A DNA stretch of 64,000 bases from Cladopsammia gracilis (lineage: Eukaryota; Cnidaria; Anthozoa; Scleractinia; Dendrophylliidae). The stretch is from NCBI GenBank assembly GCA_022457155.1, contig JAJGOT010000357.1, positions 736,001 to 800,000 of the forward strand, written 5' to 3'. Shown piece after piece: positions 1 to 12,571 of this stretch. Below the pieces are notes generated by a model. The model saw only the letters and a list, made by a program, of their open reading frames with translations. It was not told where the DNA came from and ran no database searches. A program made the position numbers and the translations under genes. Positions within the stretch are counted from its first letter, which is position 1. Each line of letters opens with the position of its first letter.

Positions 1-98
1 ATAGATTATTAAAGTGATGAGTTAATGCAGCTTCTTTGTCATTGCCAAAACTAGCCCTCAACTTTCTATCCCTTAGCATTTTAATAGAATTAAATACT

Positions 99-470
99 TC
101 AAACTAATTTATCTGAGGGTTTGCACAGAGTGGAGAATCTCTTGTCAATGTAAGCATTGACATTACTTAGAAACTTGGAAAACGTTTGTTGCATCCCCAT
201 TGCACTTCCCTTTTTCAGTACTACATCAAGATTATTGTTGTTTCGACATTTGAAGAGGCCACTCTCAGAATTATAGTTTGACTGGAACTTGGTTTGGAAA
301 ATAACCGTTTTGGACAGTGAATCAGAATGCTTAAAGCTTTCCAAATTTCTTACAGTTGTCTCCAACTTTGTACTGACTTTAGTAATGAACAGGTCATCAC
401 TTTGAAACTGTAGACTTAATTCTCTCAGAATTTTGGTAATATAAAGGAAAAAGTACAAAAATCGGCTCAT
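99..470 (-). pseudogene. hAT-like (ZNF862/C17orf113-type) transposase fragment
   Basis: An open frame of about 123 residues on the minus strand resembles the middle part of domesticated or transposon hAT proteins of the ZNF862/C17orf113 type: a helical stretch with LETTVRNLESFK, then a segment ending NAYIDKRF. No DDE/hAT dimerisation motif is visible, so it is a fragment. It abuts the first LTR of the tandem array at 463, so it may be the host sequence the array landed in. The family call rests on recalled pattern only and is tentative. Confidence 0.35.
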
Positions 471-1054
471 TATTTAGCAATAAACATAATCAATATAAAA
501 CAAAAACTTAGTCTTATTTACAAATCAGGAAAAAAAATTAAAAACGTTTATAAGGTAACATATTTAATGCATGACAACCTTGCATTATTTCAATTGCATA
601 CTGGCATTTATTAATTTAAGCAAAAGGAAAAAAGAAAAAATACATACCAAATATTAGCTGCTGCAAATTTATAATTCTGCCCTCTACTTTGTTCAGTTTA
701 TCTAAATGTTTACCCATAACTACCCCAATAGTATTCTTCTTTGCTTGTGAATGAAAATCCACCCTTTTCAGTATACATAAGCCCCTTTCTATGTTACAAC
801 TACCATCAGCCTGATACTCACAAAATACATGTAGATATTCAAATCTACACCTATGTCACTTTCCAACTAATATGTTATACAACCAATATATAATCAAAAT
901 TTCTTCACCCTAATCTTCAATATAACAATTATTTATTATATTCTGAATAATACTATAATTGCAAAAAAATAAAAAGAAACCTGAACTGTACAACAAAAAA
1001 GAAACACGGGCATTTTCTTTCACAAACTTCATACAATAAATTAAAATATGCCCA
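463..1054 (-). repeat. LTR 1 of tandem Ty3/gypsy array
   Basis: This stretch recurs almost unchanged at 2751-3342 and 5037-5642. In copies 2 and 3 the shared block begins TGGCTCATTATT and ends AAATATGCCCA, that is TG...CA as expected for an LTR. Here the first base pair is changed (CGGCTC). The third copy stops matching within a few bases of the CA end, which is what sets the LTR boundary. The long open frame in it (953-1279) is AT-rich and not a recognisable protein. Confidence 0.6.
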
Positions 1055-2750
1055 TATCTTATCTATATCTAATCTGTCTGGCAAGTCAGAATGAAACATA
1101 TGTTTCAAATGTCCAATAGTTGCAAGACTGTAAAGTTGAAAAGCAAATACAATAAAAAGATATAACACAACATTTTTAACAAAAACAAAGAATAATTTCA
1201 TTGAACTGCTCATTATAACTCGAATCACAATTTTCAACATACACTGAATCATCATTTTCACTGTTGGTATCCATTTCAATAATGTTTACGCCTTTAATCC
1301 CATGAGTATTAAATATGTTTATGTATACAAATTCTAAAAATATTGTACCAAATTCATTAATGGATCTATTTCTGTTAATATACATGTTCCATATGGATGT
1401 GCGATTTCTAATAAATCTCTCTTATGAGAATTAAAAATTTTATATCCCCCATTAACCAAATTTGTGACATCAAATTGCAAGTAGTACCTGAGTTTATAAC
1501 AACATTGTCAGACTCACTTTCAATCATAACAGTCAAACTGTATGACTCACCATCTGAAGCATTGAAGACATAGTAACTGCCACCCTTCACTTTATCATTA
1601 TGTTGTTCCTTATACACATTAGATTTGTCAGTTTTATTTCGTGCACCTCCCCGTTTGCTTCCAGATTGGCTTTAGTTTCTGCTTTCATTGCGTCTTTTGA
1701 TCTCTTTTTCCAATTTCATTTGATAACAAACTGTCATGTCACCTTATTTGCCACATCTACCACAAGTGTACTTCTTGGAAATTCACCAATCTTTCATAAT
1801 GTGACTAGGTTTATTGTATCTCCTGCATCTGTTTTGAAACTGTTGCTTGTCATTAAATCATTTAGTACTTTTTGCACTGTTCTCAACAGCACAATTAAAC
1901 CTTTTCTTTAGGCACAAGAATCAAAGTCTTTTTCTGATGTATACACTCATGATTTCCAATAACCTTGCAAATCTTACATTTTCACCGCAGTAAAGTTTAC
2001 CCTGCAATTCTTTATTTCTGATGTGGGAAATGACAATATCTTTCACTAATGTCTCCAAGCATGTTGCGAAGTTGTTTATGGTTTCTCCTGGATTTAGTTT
2101 GGTTGCAAGAAGTGTTTGTCTTACCAAAGGAACATTTTTTCTTGAATTTAATACAATTTGATAAATACTAAACAGCTTTATCAAATTCATCGTCACTCCC
2201 ATAGACATTATCTCGATTCCTTTTTGAAGATTTCACGAACTCCTGGCCCTGCAAGATGCAAAAGTAAAGTTCGCTGCGAGGTACAACTCAGATTCAGCTT
2301 TCCACTTTATCCAACGCTGTACAAATGTAGCTGACTCACCAACACAATCAAAAGAAGCAACACAAGGTAAACCATTCAAAATGACTACCATCCTCGTCAC
2401 TAAATCTAATGCTGGAGGTAATTAAACACATGGTTTTGACGACAATTTAAGAAGCATGCAAATCATCATTGCTATTTATTTGCATTGTCATAAATTCAAA
2501 AATTAATACGCCCTTACACATCTCACAAAACTGTCATTAAATGACAGAAATCAAAAAAAGGATTCACTTTATCCAAACTAGATACTAGAATTTTATTAAA
2601 GGAAGTACAAAAATTTATCTAATAACTGCTCAATATAATGTAGATTACGACGTACGTGAAAACAAACAAGAAAATACCAAAAATTGTAAAAATCAAACTT
2701 ATAAAAAAATAATTAAATCATTAGATTCTATTCTCTACAATGAAAGCCAA
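1055..2750 (-). pseudogene. Ty3/gypsy gag-pro remnant, array unit 1
   Basis: Read on the minus strand from about 2400 to 1410. The gag N-terminal part has QRWIKWK; the gag core has LNPGETINNF and HIRNKELQGKL (1921-2208). Next is a zinc-knuckle-like CGRCGK followed by an in-frame stop (about 1735-1775), and then a retropepsin-like VVINSGTTCNLMS (about 1480-1510). The usual catalytic Asp of the DSG/DTG motif is Asn here. No RT, RNase H or integrase follows before LTR 1. Next to LTR 2 the minus strand reads TTGGCTTTCATTG, a possible primer-binding site. The element is inactive. Confidence 0.7.
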
Positions 2751-3342
2751 TGGCTCATTATTTAGCAATAAACATAATCAATGTAAAACAAAAACTTAGT
2801 CTTGTTTACAAATCAGGAAAAAAAATTAAAAACGTTTATAAGGTAACATATTTAATGCATGACAACCTTGCATTATTTCAATTGCATACTGGCATTTATT
2901 AATTTAAGCAAAAGGAAAAAAGAAAAAATACATACCAAATATTAGCTGCTGCAAATTTATAATTCTGCCCTCTACTTTGTTCAGTTTATCTAAATGTTTA
3001 CCCATAACTACCCCAATAGTATTCTTCTTTGCTTGTGAATGAAAGTCCACCCTTCTCAGCATACATAAGCCCCTTTCTATGTTACAAGTACCATCAACCT
3101 GATACTCACAAAATACATGTAGATATTCAAATCTACACCTATGTCATTTTCCAACTAATATGTTATACAACCAATATATAATCAAAGTTTCTTCACCCTA
3201 ATCTTCAATATAACGATTATTTATTATATTCTGAATAATACTATAATTGCAAAAAAATAAAAAGAAACCTGAACTGTACAACAAAAAAGAAACACGGGCA
3301 TTTTCTTTCACAAACTTCATACAATAAATTAAAATATGCCCA
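2751..3342 (-). repeat. LTR 2 of tandem Ty3/gypsy array
   Basis: The shared central LTR of the array (TG...CA, about 592 bp), near-identical to 463-1054. It would serve as the 5' LTR of unit 1 and the 3' LTR of unit 2 on the minus strand. Confidence 0.6.
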
Positions 3343-5036
3343 TATCTTATCTATATCTAATCTGTCTGGCAAATCAGAATGAAAAATATGTTTCAGATGT
3401 CCAACAGTTGCAACACTGTTAAGTTGAAAAGCAAATAGAATAAACAGATATAACACAACATTTTTAGCAAAAACAAAGAATAATTTTATTGAACTGCTCA
3501 TTATAACTCGAATCACAATTTTCAACATACACTGAATCATCATTTTCACTGTTGGTATCCATTTCAATAATGTTTACGCCTTTAATCCCATAAGTCTTAG
3601 ATGTTTACGTATACAAATTCTAAAAATATTGTACCAAATTCATTAATGGATCTATTTCTGTTAATATACATGTTCCATATGGATGTGCGATTCCTAATAA
3701 ATCTCTCTTATGAGAATTAAAAATTTTATATCCCCCATTAACCAAATTTGTGACATCAAATTGCAAGTAGTACCTGAGTTTATAACAACATTGTCAGACT
3801 CACTTTCAATCATAACAGTCAAACTGTATGACTCACCATCTGAAGCATTGAAGACATAGTAACTGCCACCCTTCACTTAATCATTATGTTGTTCCTTATA
3901 CACATTAGGTTTGTCAGTTTTATTTCGTGCACTTCCCCGTTTGCTTCCAGATTGGCTTTGGTTTCTGCTTTCATTGCGTCTTTTGATCTCTTTTTCCAAT
4001 TTCATTTGATAACAAACTGTCATGTCACCTTATTTGCCACCTGTACCACAAGTATACTTCTTGGAAATTCACCAATCTTTCACAATGTGATAAGGTTTAT
4101 TGTATCTCCTGCACCTGTTTTGAAACTTTTGCTTGTCATCAAATCATTTAGTACTTTTAGTACTGTTCTCAACAGCACAATTAAACCTTTTCTTTGCGCA
4201 CAAGAATCAAAGCCTTTTTCTGATGATATACACTCATGATTTCCAATAACCTTGCAAATCTTACATTTTCATCGCAGTAAACTTTACCCTGCAATTCTTT
4301 ATTTCTGATGTGGGAAATGACAATATCTTTCACTAAAGTTTCCAAGCATATTGCGAAGTTGTTTATGGTTTCTCCTGGATTTAGTTTGGTTGCAAGAAGT
4401 GTTTGTCTTACCAAAGTAACATTTTTCTTGAATTTAATACAATTTGATGAATACTAGACAGCTTTATCAAATTCATCGTCACTCCCATAGACATCATCTC
4501 GATTCCTTTTTAAAGATTTCACAAACTCCTGGCCCTGCAAGATGCAAAAGTAAAGCTGGCTGCGAAGTTCAACTCAAATTCAGCTTTCCACTTTATCCAA
4601 CGCTGTACAAATGTAGCTGGCTCACCAACACAATCAAAAGAAGCAACACAAGGTAAACCATTCAAGATGACTACCATCCTCGTCACTAAATCTAATGCTG
4701 GAGGTGATTAAACACATGGTTTTGACGATAATTTAAGAAGTATGCAAATCATCATTGCTATTTATTTGAATTGTCATAAGTTCAAAAATTAATACGCCCT
4801 TACACATCTCACAAAACTGTCACTAAATGACAGAAATCAAAAAAAGGATTCGCTTTATCCAAACTAGATACTAGAATTTTATTAAAGGAAGTACAAAAAT
4901 TTATCTAATAACTGCTTAATATAATGTAGATTATAACGTACGTGAAAACAAACAAGAAAATACCAAAAATTGTAAAAATCAAACTTATAGAAAAATGATT
5001 AAATCATTAGATTCTATTCTCTACAATCAAAGCCAA
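3343..5036 (-). pseudogene. Ty3/gypsy gag-pro remnant, array unit 2
   Basis: A near copy of 1055-2750 with the same gag (4181-4414, LNPGETINNFAICLETLVKD) and protease-like segment (3694-3876, again INSGTTCNLM). It keeps the Asp-to-Asn change and the stop after the knuckle seen in unit 1. In addition the second knuckle Cys is lost (CGTGGK). The shared lesions mean that the units were copied after inactivation. Confidence 0.68.
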
Positions 5037-5642
5037 TGGCTCATTATTTAGCAATAAATATAATCAATGTAAAACAAAAACTTAGTCTTGTTTACAAATC
5101 AAAAAAAAATTAAAAACGTTTATAAGGTAACATATTTAATACATGACAACCTTGCATTATTTTAATTGCATACTGGCATTTATTAATTTAAGCAAAAGGA
5201 AAAAAGGAAAAAATACATAACAAATATTAGCTGCTGCAAATTTATAACTCTGCCCTCTACTTTGTTCAGTTTATCTAAATGTTTACCCATAACCACCCCA
5301 ATAGTATTCTTTTTTGCTTGTGAATGATCATGAAGGTCCACCATTCTCAGCACACATAAGCCCCTTTTTATGTTACAAGTACCATCAGCCTGATACTCAC
5401 AAAATACATGCAGATATTCAAATCTACACCTGTCACTTTCCAACTAATATGTTATACAACCAGTATATAATCAAAGCTTTCATGCTAATTTTTCACCCTA
5501 ATCTCCAATATAACGATTATTTATTATATTATGAATAATACTATAATTGCAAAAAAATAAAAAGAAACCTGAACTGTACAACAAAAAAGAAACACGGGCA
5601 TTTTCTTTTACAAACTTCATACAATAAATTAAAATATGCCCA
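5037..5642 (-). repeat. LTR 3 of tandem Ty3/gypsy array
   Basis: Third, terminal copy of the LTR (about 606 bp). It carries small indels relative to the others, for example an added ATGCTAATTT-type stretch near 5483. Similarity ends immediately after the CA at 5642, so this is the right edge of the array. Confidence 0.6.
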
Positions 5643-6125
5643 TATTTTATAAATCTATCTTATACCCTATTAACCCTATGCACTTTGAAACTGCCTCGTT
5701 TGGTTTCAGTTTCCACCTGGTTACTATTTTATAATTTTACACTAGTAGCAATCATAGATTATAATGCATCTCCTTATCCCGTGGCACCTCGTCTTCACCT
5801 ACATAATTAGTAAAGGTCTATGTCGTGAGATGTCACACTTTCTTCCTTGTTTTATTAACAAAATATATATGGTTTCTTTAATCCAATCTTTGTTCTAAAG
5901 AATTCAACAATTTTTGACACTCAAAGTTCTCCCTTAAGGTTTTAACATAACAACTAAAAGCAGTTTTCAAACCGATAAAGTAATATAGTGAATGACTAGA
6001 GGGCTGAGGACCCAATGCAATGACTGGAAGCCTGAGCTCCCATGGATGTCGAGCGGGCATGCACTCCCCGATCTCTCCCCCAGAAAATTTTTGAAAATAA
6101 CACTTTCACAGGTGTATTTTCGAGC
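5643..6125. other. No gene seen
   Basis: AT-rich sequence between the LTR array and gypsy RT pieces. The short open frames here have no recognisable motif. Confidence 0.5.
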
Positions 6126-6400
6126 ATTCTGGGAAGTAAATTTAGTCTATGCAATTACTATAGTAAGTTCATCCCTAATCTTCGGCAGTATGCTTTCGTT
6201 CTCAACCACTTGACAGGAAAATTTCAATTTAGCTAGTTCCTAGAAAAAGAACCTGCGTTCAATGACTTGAAGTTTGCATTAACTTCCAGTGATGTCTTGC
6301 TTCAATTCCCTGATTTATCTAAACCCTTTGAACTGACCACCGATGCCTCCGACAACGGCATAGGTTGTATTTTCACCCCAAATTGCATGACACAGAACTA
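6040..6400 (+). pseudogene. Ty3/gypsy RT-connection/RNase H fragment
   Basis: Plus-strand translation gives NYYSKFIPNL, then after a stop a segment with FNDLKFALTSSDVLLQFPDL and KPFELTTDASDNGIG. These are the RT thumb/connection and the start of RNase H (TDAS) of gypsy-type pol. Stops and frameshifts interrupt it. No flanking LTR is visible. Confidence 0.7.
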
Positions 6401-6409
6401 CCAATGACC

Positions 6410-6546
6410 AACTTCCATGGAGAAAGCTATCTTACAACTATGCCCTTTAGCAATCGGAATCTGCCAGTATCCACTGTACAGATCTAAAGTGGTGAACAGG
6501 TTAGAGCCATGTAATGAATCCAAGCATTCCATTACCACTGCTCCTA
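6410..6546 (-). pseudogene. Ty3/gypsy RT palm fragment, opposite strand
   Basis: The minus strand encodes ECLDSLHGSNLFTTLDLYSG followed by YWQIPIAKGHSCKIAF. This is the RT motif around LDLxSGYWQI that lies before the catalytic YxDD in gypsy pol. It lies head-to-head with the plus-strand RNase H piece at 6040-6400, so these are either two insertions or one element broken by an inversion. Confidence 0.7.
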
Positions 6547-6599
6547 ATAACATCTTTTATTTCTTCGCCCGTTCATCTAAGCGATCACCATCTTCTCAT

Positions 6600-8700
6600 T
6601 AATGAATTCAGTGTCACTACCTTCATTACCATTCTCTTCACAAGCTCCAAATCGTACTATTGGCCTTTGATTTTCTTTGCAAAAATTTACAATAGAAATA
6701 CTTGCACAATTGAAACTTATACTAATTCTTACATACTTGAATATCTGACTTTACTCTATGATTCCTACATCTCCAATAATAGCGACTGCTTTTAAATCTT
6801 TTACTAAAATAAAACATGACTTTGTTGGTTGCATAAAAATTTTGCATTTTATTACTTCCAAATTCTAATGACAACAATAATGATTTTTTCCACCGAAATA
6901 CCCTACAAATATAGTTTCGAAATCGTCTTCATGTTATGCAACAATTACTTTTCGTAATTGTTCCATATCTTTTTTCATTGGTTCCCTTTACATCATTTTC
7001 TTTTCTTTAGTTTTGCTATGCAAAAATTACATGTACACCTCTCTAAGATGTATAACATGCATGTATATGTACATCTATCTAAGATGTATAAGATACATGT
7101 ACATGTACACCTCTCTATGATATATAAGTTACATGAACACCTCTCTAAGATGTATAAGATACATGTATACCTCTATAACATGTATAAGATGCATGTACAC
7201 ATCTTTTAAGTACTTGTACTTTTTCTCATCGACAAATTTCACACCAGGTTTATCAAATATCCAAGAACACTGCTTCATGTAATAAGTATGTATTTTCATT
7301 CCTATTTACTTCAATTTTATAATGATGCTGTTACAATGTCAACGTTTTTCTTGCAACTCTGCTTTTGCATTGTTAAATTTACTTTTAAAAAAAAAGCAAA
7401 AAGATCATTTTAAAATAACGAGTTTACTCCACTACCACTATGCTACCTAATACACATCAGCAACAATTTTTACATGCTACATAATCATATAATCTATTTC
7501 ATTCAAATACTCGTCCCATTTGAAATCATCTCCCTCGCATAATTGAAGATCAACATTAGTTTTAGATCAACTCACTAATTTTCAATCACTGTATATTAAA
7601 ATGTCCATAATGATTTTTTTTTATTTTCTTATCTAAATCAACACATCACGTAATGAACTTCTGCAAAAAGATGTTTTAATTTCATTAGAACATAAATTTT
7701 GTATGATTTTTAAAAATCTACGAAATTTGCCACCATTTTGATCTACCATTTCCATCAATCTCCTCTTCATCCCTCTCCGTTAACAAAGGATCCGTGACAT
7801 AGATTAAGAAGCACGTAACTTCAAACAAAGCAACACCTGACTTCAAACAAAGAAACTATGATGTATCCTAATCTCCAATATAACGATCATTTATTATATT
7901 CTGACCTCTTTTCACCCTTTACATTTTCATTACTTTTTACAAAAAGAACATCTCTACACCTAACATCTGGGTTTCATTTCCAGTTGGCATATTTTTTTAT
8001 TAATTATTCAATTCCAAAAACTAATTAATTACAAGAATAAAAGGAAAAAAGTTTACAATATTAGTATTTAAGAAGTGCACACCTAAAAAAAAAGGAAGAA
8101 GAAGAAATAAATTACAAAAGATTTCCATATATATCATTTAACCTTGCAAGTTCGTTGTTTTGAGTCTGATTTCCACTTCGCATATGTTAGAAGACGACCT
8201 GTCAAGCATAACATAAACAAATTTATATCGTACCTTCATATGAAGAACTCAACCACTTGTGCATCTATTTACTATTCACTGCAACCATAAAATTCTTTTC
8301 ATTCTCTGTTTCCCGCAACATTGACTTTTCCTCATAGATATTCATCAATGATCACAATTTATCTTTGAACAGACCACTGCCATACTTTTAAAGTTAGGCT
8401 AATGAATCTTCACCCTTTCTTGTTTATGTCGAAAAGAACAATATAGACAGATATTTGATATCCCAAAACAACCTTCATATTGAGACTGTTCACAAGATTG
8501 AAGAATCTTACAGAAATCAACAAATATGTTTATATGTACCTTTAAAGATACAACTTCTTAAATCATAATTCATATGACAACAAACACAGGTCTAAGAACA
8601 CCTCAAATATTATAACTATGAAAATTAAACAACTGAAATAAAACTGGGTGTAAACTTATACACCAGACATGTATTGTACAAAAGTAACCAGTTATTCCAA
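6600..8700. other. Gene-free AT-rich stretch with one LTR scrap
   Basis: No convincing coding sequence. Positions 7868-7905 repeat a short segment inside the 463-1054 type LTR (CCTAATCTCCAATATAACGA...), so this is a small LTR relic. A minisatellite lies at 7022-7206. Confidence 0.45.
7022..7206. repeat. Minisatellite, about 30-bp unit
   Basis: Six or so diverged units of the type ACATGTACACCTCTCTAAGA TGTATAAGAT follow one another. The peptide translated from it (repeating HLSKMYKIHVH) is a by-product of the repeat, not a gene. Confidence 0.8.
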
Positions 8701-8739
8701 AACAGCAACGTCACTTACTTCATTGCAAAGTAAAAAAAA

Positions 8740-9392
8740 GTAACGACCATTTATAACTTTTTGAAAATCTTGAGTTTTGAGGACTTGAGCAATAGCTAGG
8801 AAAATCTCTTACTTAACTTTTCTTACCAATGTGTCAAGTACTTCATATTCTGTATTGCATACTGACTTAAAAAGTCTATAAGTGGCAAAAACTTCATATT
8901 GAAAATTTCTTCTTTAGCAATGAAATAAAATGCTGTGAATACCTATACAAACACCTCGTCAACCACTTCAGCTTTCTTCTCTATTTCATTTTCTAACCAC
9001 AATGCTTGCAGAACAAATTCTAGCCTTACTGAATGGTTCTGCTTTTCAGAATTATCATACTCTGCTATTGCAACCTTCCTATAACGAGTACCAGGTGTAT
9101 TAATATACTTCACATCTTTTCCTATGCTTCTTATAAAGACAACAAAACATTCCTTCCCCTTCATTAACTGCCAGCCACCATACACCAGTTTTATGGCAGA
9201 ATACAGCGTCATCATCAATCCATTCATGTTTCAAAAGAGGCGACTTTAATGGTAATTGCCTCTTTACTTTACTGGGAGATAGTGACTTGCAAATGCTTTT
9301 GACACAGAACACAAGATTATGCAACACAATAGGATAATTACTATCAAAACTTTCTTCTAAGATGCATAGGTGCTGTTCTTCTGAAATCACAC
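8740..9392 (-). pseudogene. hAT-like zinc-finger/transposase remnant
   Basis: Minus strand. HEWIDDDAVFCHKTGVWWLA, then GMFCCLYKKH, then after a frameshift TPGTRYRKVAIAEYDNSEKQ and HSVRLEF. After one stop comes FTAFYFIAKEEIFNMKFLPL. This order (modified TTF/BED-like CxxC entry, K-SxKH box, AKEEI-NxKF helix) is that of ZNF862/C17orf113-type hAT proteins. At least one frameshift (about 9110-9220) and one stop (about 8943) show decay. The family call is from remembered consensus. Confidence 0.55.
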
Positions 9393-9394
9393 AT

Positions 9395-10220
9395 GGTTTA
9401 AAAGATGCCTAACCTGATCCTGCTCTTAAAGACAGTTTTGAAGCTGTCATATTTTTGGGTAGTATTTAATTTCCAGTTATTCTGAGTGATATGCTTTCCA
9501 ACACAAGTGTTACTTCTTCTACTGTTTGCAAAGGCGCGTTATCACTCATGATATCATCGTTTCCTAAAACATACATTTTCCATGGAAAGACCTCCATTGA
9601 AATTTTATATATACACCTTAGCTTTAGAGGTTTAATAAAATACAGCAAAATTTAAGTTTATATTAGTATTTTATTTTCTAAGCCTCATGCCATAAAGCGC
9701 AACATAAATAGTAGTAAAGCCACTTGAAAACACCATACTAAATATTTGTTTTCTTTTAAAATTATCGTATTGTTTTTACCTGTAAAGGTCTCCATTCTTG
9801 TCTTCTTAACTGTGCTATCGACAGACACAGAGCACAGCATCGTTATCTCCCATTTCATTACCACAGAAAGCCCACCAAAACTCCCAGCAAAAAATGGTCT
9901 TGTTTTGAAGATTACCTAGAACACATAACACTTACAATAATAACCGCATCATTTATAATTTTTTGTTTTTCACATTGCTCCAACAAATTGTGTATTCTTT
10001 TTTTTTATTTATCTGATGCATTTTCAAGAACTTTAAGCAGTTTAAGATACTAACAAGTGGAGCTACAAGCAGTAACTTTTACCGGTTACCGCCTGATAAA
10101 GAGAACCCTGTGATATTGCATCAGTATTTTCTTTAAATCTTCATTTTTTACTTTCAACAATAGTTTATACATTACTTTACAATAGTTTATACAGAATTTT
10201 GATGCATATGTTTAATAACT
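9395..10220. other. No gene identified
   Basis: A 60-residue minus frame at 9466-9648 (IMSDNAPLQTVEEVTLVLES) is open but unrecognised. The rest is AT-rich with frequent stops. Confidence 0.4.
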
Positions 10221-10222
10221 GC

Positions 10223-10600
10223 TTATGAGGTCTGCAAGTTCATCAATCCCTGAAAAAATATAGCATGAGCAAACGATAAAAAAAAAAACTTTGCAACTTC
10301 TTTTCTTTTATTGGGTGTATGAAATCTTACAACAGCTCTAATTTTTCTGCACTTCATAACTTCATTGGCAACCAACAATCTTATCTCATCTAACAGTGAT
10401 TCTGTCGTATTTGTATTGGTATGTTCTGATTGACCCACCGCATCAATAACAATATCTCGCTCTGAATTAATGATTTCGTTATTTGAAATTTTATAATCCT
10501 TATAATAGTAAACAACAAACTCTATTAAGCATATTTTATTATCAGATACAAATAACTTTGATCTGTTACTGTAACACTCAATAATATTAAACTTCAACAT
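10223..10600 (-). pseudogene. Possible Helitron-related protein fragment
   Basis: A 125-residue minus-strand frame. Its C-terminal part, MKCRKIRAVVRFHTPNKRKE, resembles a conserved block in Rep/helicase polyproteins of animal Helitrons and the PIF1-like proteins derived from them (RK-RAVIRFH-PNK-KE before a FPWR-type motif). Here the motif that should follow is degraded (FFFLSFAHAIFF). No zinc finger, Rep HUH motif or helicase Walker box is in reach. Tentative. Confidence 0.3.
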
Positions 10601-10973
10601 ATCTCTATTGTATCCTCTAATTTATCAAGGCTATACTCACTCTTTGGAATACATAGTGTATTCTATGAAAAGTATGTGCTAACAGAAAATGTTTTTAAAA
10701 ATACTTTTCTCAACCAAAGTTCCATCATGCATCTGTATACATACTGTTGTGCACTTACTTCTCTCGTAAAAATGAAAACAACATCTTTTTTCCTCAGACA
10801 GCGTTTATAATAGTCTAAGGACATTCAGTTTTATCCTTCAAAAAATATGAACAAACATATGTTATACATTTGTAGTCACTAAACATCGGCTGAAGGTCTA
10901 TATTTGCAGCAAATGGCAATAAAATAACTGTCTGATGGTCACTTGAGATGCAAGTCGTAATCCGAATTACCAG

Positions 10974-11633
10974 TGGGGTAAATCTATGACACTCAACCAA
11001 TGTACATTCGGCTCAAGTTCTCTATACTCGTTGCTTTTTGAAGAAAATAAAGAAATTTAAAAAATGTATGAACATTTAAAGCTTAACATTAAATGTTGCA
11101 TGTATTTGCATTTTCAAGACTAAGTAAACTACAAAACATGATTGATTAAAATATTGAAAGATTGTTTGCTTATCCCTCAAAATACTTCTTTATAGTTCAC
11201 TAAGAAACTCAAGTATTTTTGTGTGGTTATCAGCTAAAACTCAGCTTTTAAGATACTAATATAATAATAAAAAAATATTGAAAAATAATTTAACGAAAAT
11301 GATTTAGCATATCACATCTACAAATGTCAAATATTTTTCCTGTTTCTCATTACCTTTGTCCTCAATTTTATAAACAAAGAACTACTTAGTACTTTAATGC
11401 ACATAGGGGCAAAATAAATGGAATCAAGACAACAAGAATAACAAGGAATATCTCTTGGGTAGGATGGTAAAAAAACCATGATTGGCTACTGAAACGATTT
11501 TTCTAATGCTTTACATAGTATTACTAAAGAAGCAAATGAATCAAATTTAGTAATATTATGGGGTTCTATAAATGAAGATAGTGCTCTTGTCACCTACTTT
11601 AAACGTTTTTTGACTAAAAATAAAGATAATTCA
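10974..11633 (-). repeat. LTR (left) of second LTR retrotransposon
   Basis: A block of about 650 bp that recurs at 12572-13215, with similarity starting at TGGGGTAAATC and ending at AGATAATTCA (TG...CA in either direction). The two copies flank a gag-pro remnant. They differ by scattered substitutions and one deletion, so the insertion is old. No clear target duplication was found. Confidence 0.55.
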
Positions 11634-12571
11634 AAAGGAAAATTAATAACGGACGAATGATTTTGCCCAGCTGTTTCCAATGTGAGTAGTGGCCAGTTCA
11701 CATAAGTCGACTCTAACTACTCTCTGCCAAATAGAGTGGACCCCTCATTCTATCTCACATAGATTGCGAGCTCCTTTGATTGCCCGTTATATTCGACAGT
11801 TACATAGCAAAACCCCATGCGTTTCATTGTCTCACCAGTGTAAGTACAGAACTTTAATGTGGTTTCCTTTAAGGGTACATGATTCAGCTACTCATAGTAC
11901 ATAGTCTTCTTCATGATAGATACAACAAACCCTGTATCTAGCTCTATAGCCACTGGTCGTCCTTCCAGATAGACATCCAGGGAAATGAGCTTCCAATCGT
12001 TCTTATCAAAGACATGATAAAGTTTTCCATATTCTTCTTCACTTTTCTCTGAGTTGTAAACTTTTACAATATTAACTCCAAAGTTGGTAGATTGCTGATT
12101 GGCGTATTTCTTTTTGCAGACGCATCGGGTGTGTCCTATTATCTCACAATCATAACAGCATTCTTTGATAAAACGGCACCTTTGTGAATTATGTAGTCCT
12201 ACACAGCAGTAACAAGATTTAGGTTGCTTTGCATCTTTACTCTGGATGTCCTATAGCTTTTGTGGTGATTTAGTTGAGAATTATTGATCCCCAATACTAA
12301 TTTTAATAGCATCCAGCTTATTAACCACAACGCCTGGGTCCTGCTCTGCTTGAGGACTTACACATCCTTACTAACTTGTTCTGTCAGCAGACACTTTAGG
12401 ACGATGACATCAAAAAAGAGGTCGAAGAGTTTTACTTTCAACAACTCGGTAAGCATTTTTGAATCATGAATATCCAAAACCAAATGGTCTTAAAGGCACT
12501 CAATTCGCATCACCTCCCCGAACTTGCATTCCATGGCTAAATCCTTCAATGTAGCTACATATTAACTTACC
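11634..12571 (-). pseudogene. Ty3/gypsy gag-pro remnant between LTRs
   Basis: Minus strand. The gag tail is ATLKDLAMECKFGEVMRIEC. The nucleocapsid has two knuckles: CYCCVGLHNSQRC, then CCYDCEIIGHTRCVC. The retropepsin region has VAIELDTGFVVSIM and ends near STLFGRE (family consensus GRxWL). Several stops interrupt it. The gag begins abruptly at the right LTR, and no RT, RNase H or integrase remains. This is therefore an internally deleted copy, from a gypsy clade other than the 463-5642 array. Confidence 0.75.

Noticed and set aside
953..1279. 108-residue hydrophobic minus frame repeated at 3241-3567
   Set aside because: Mostly inside the LTR, AT-rich, no motif; its repetition reflects the LTR array, not a conserved gene.
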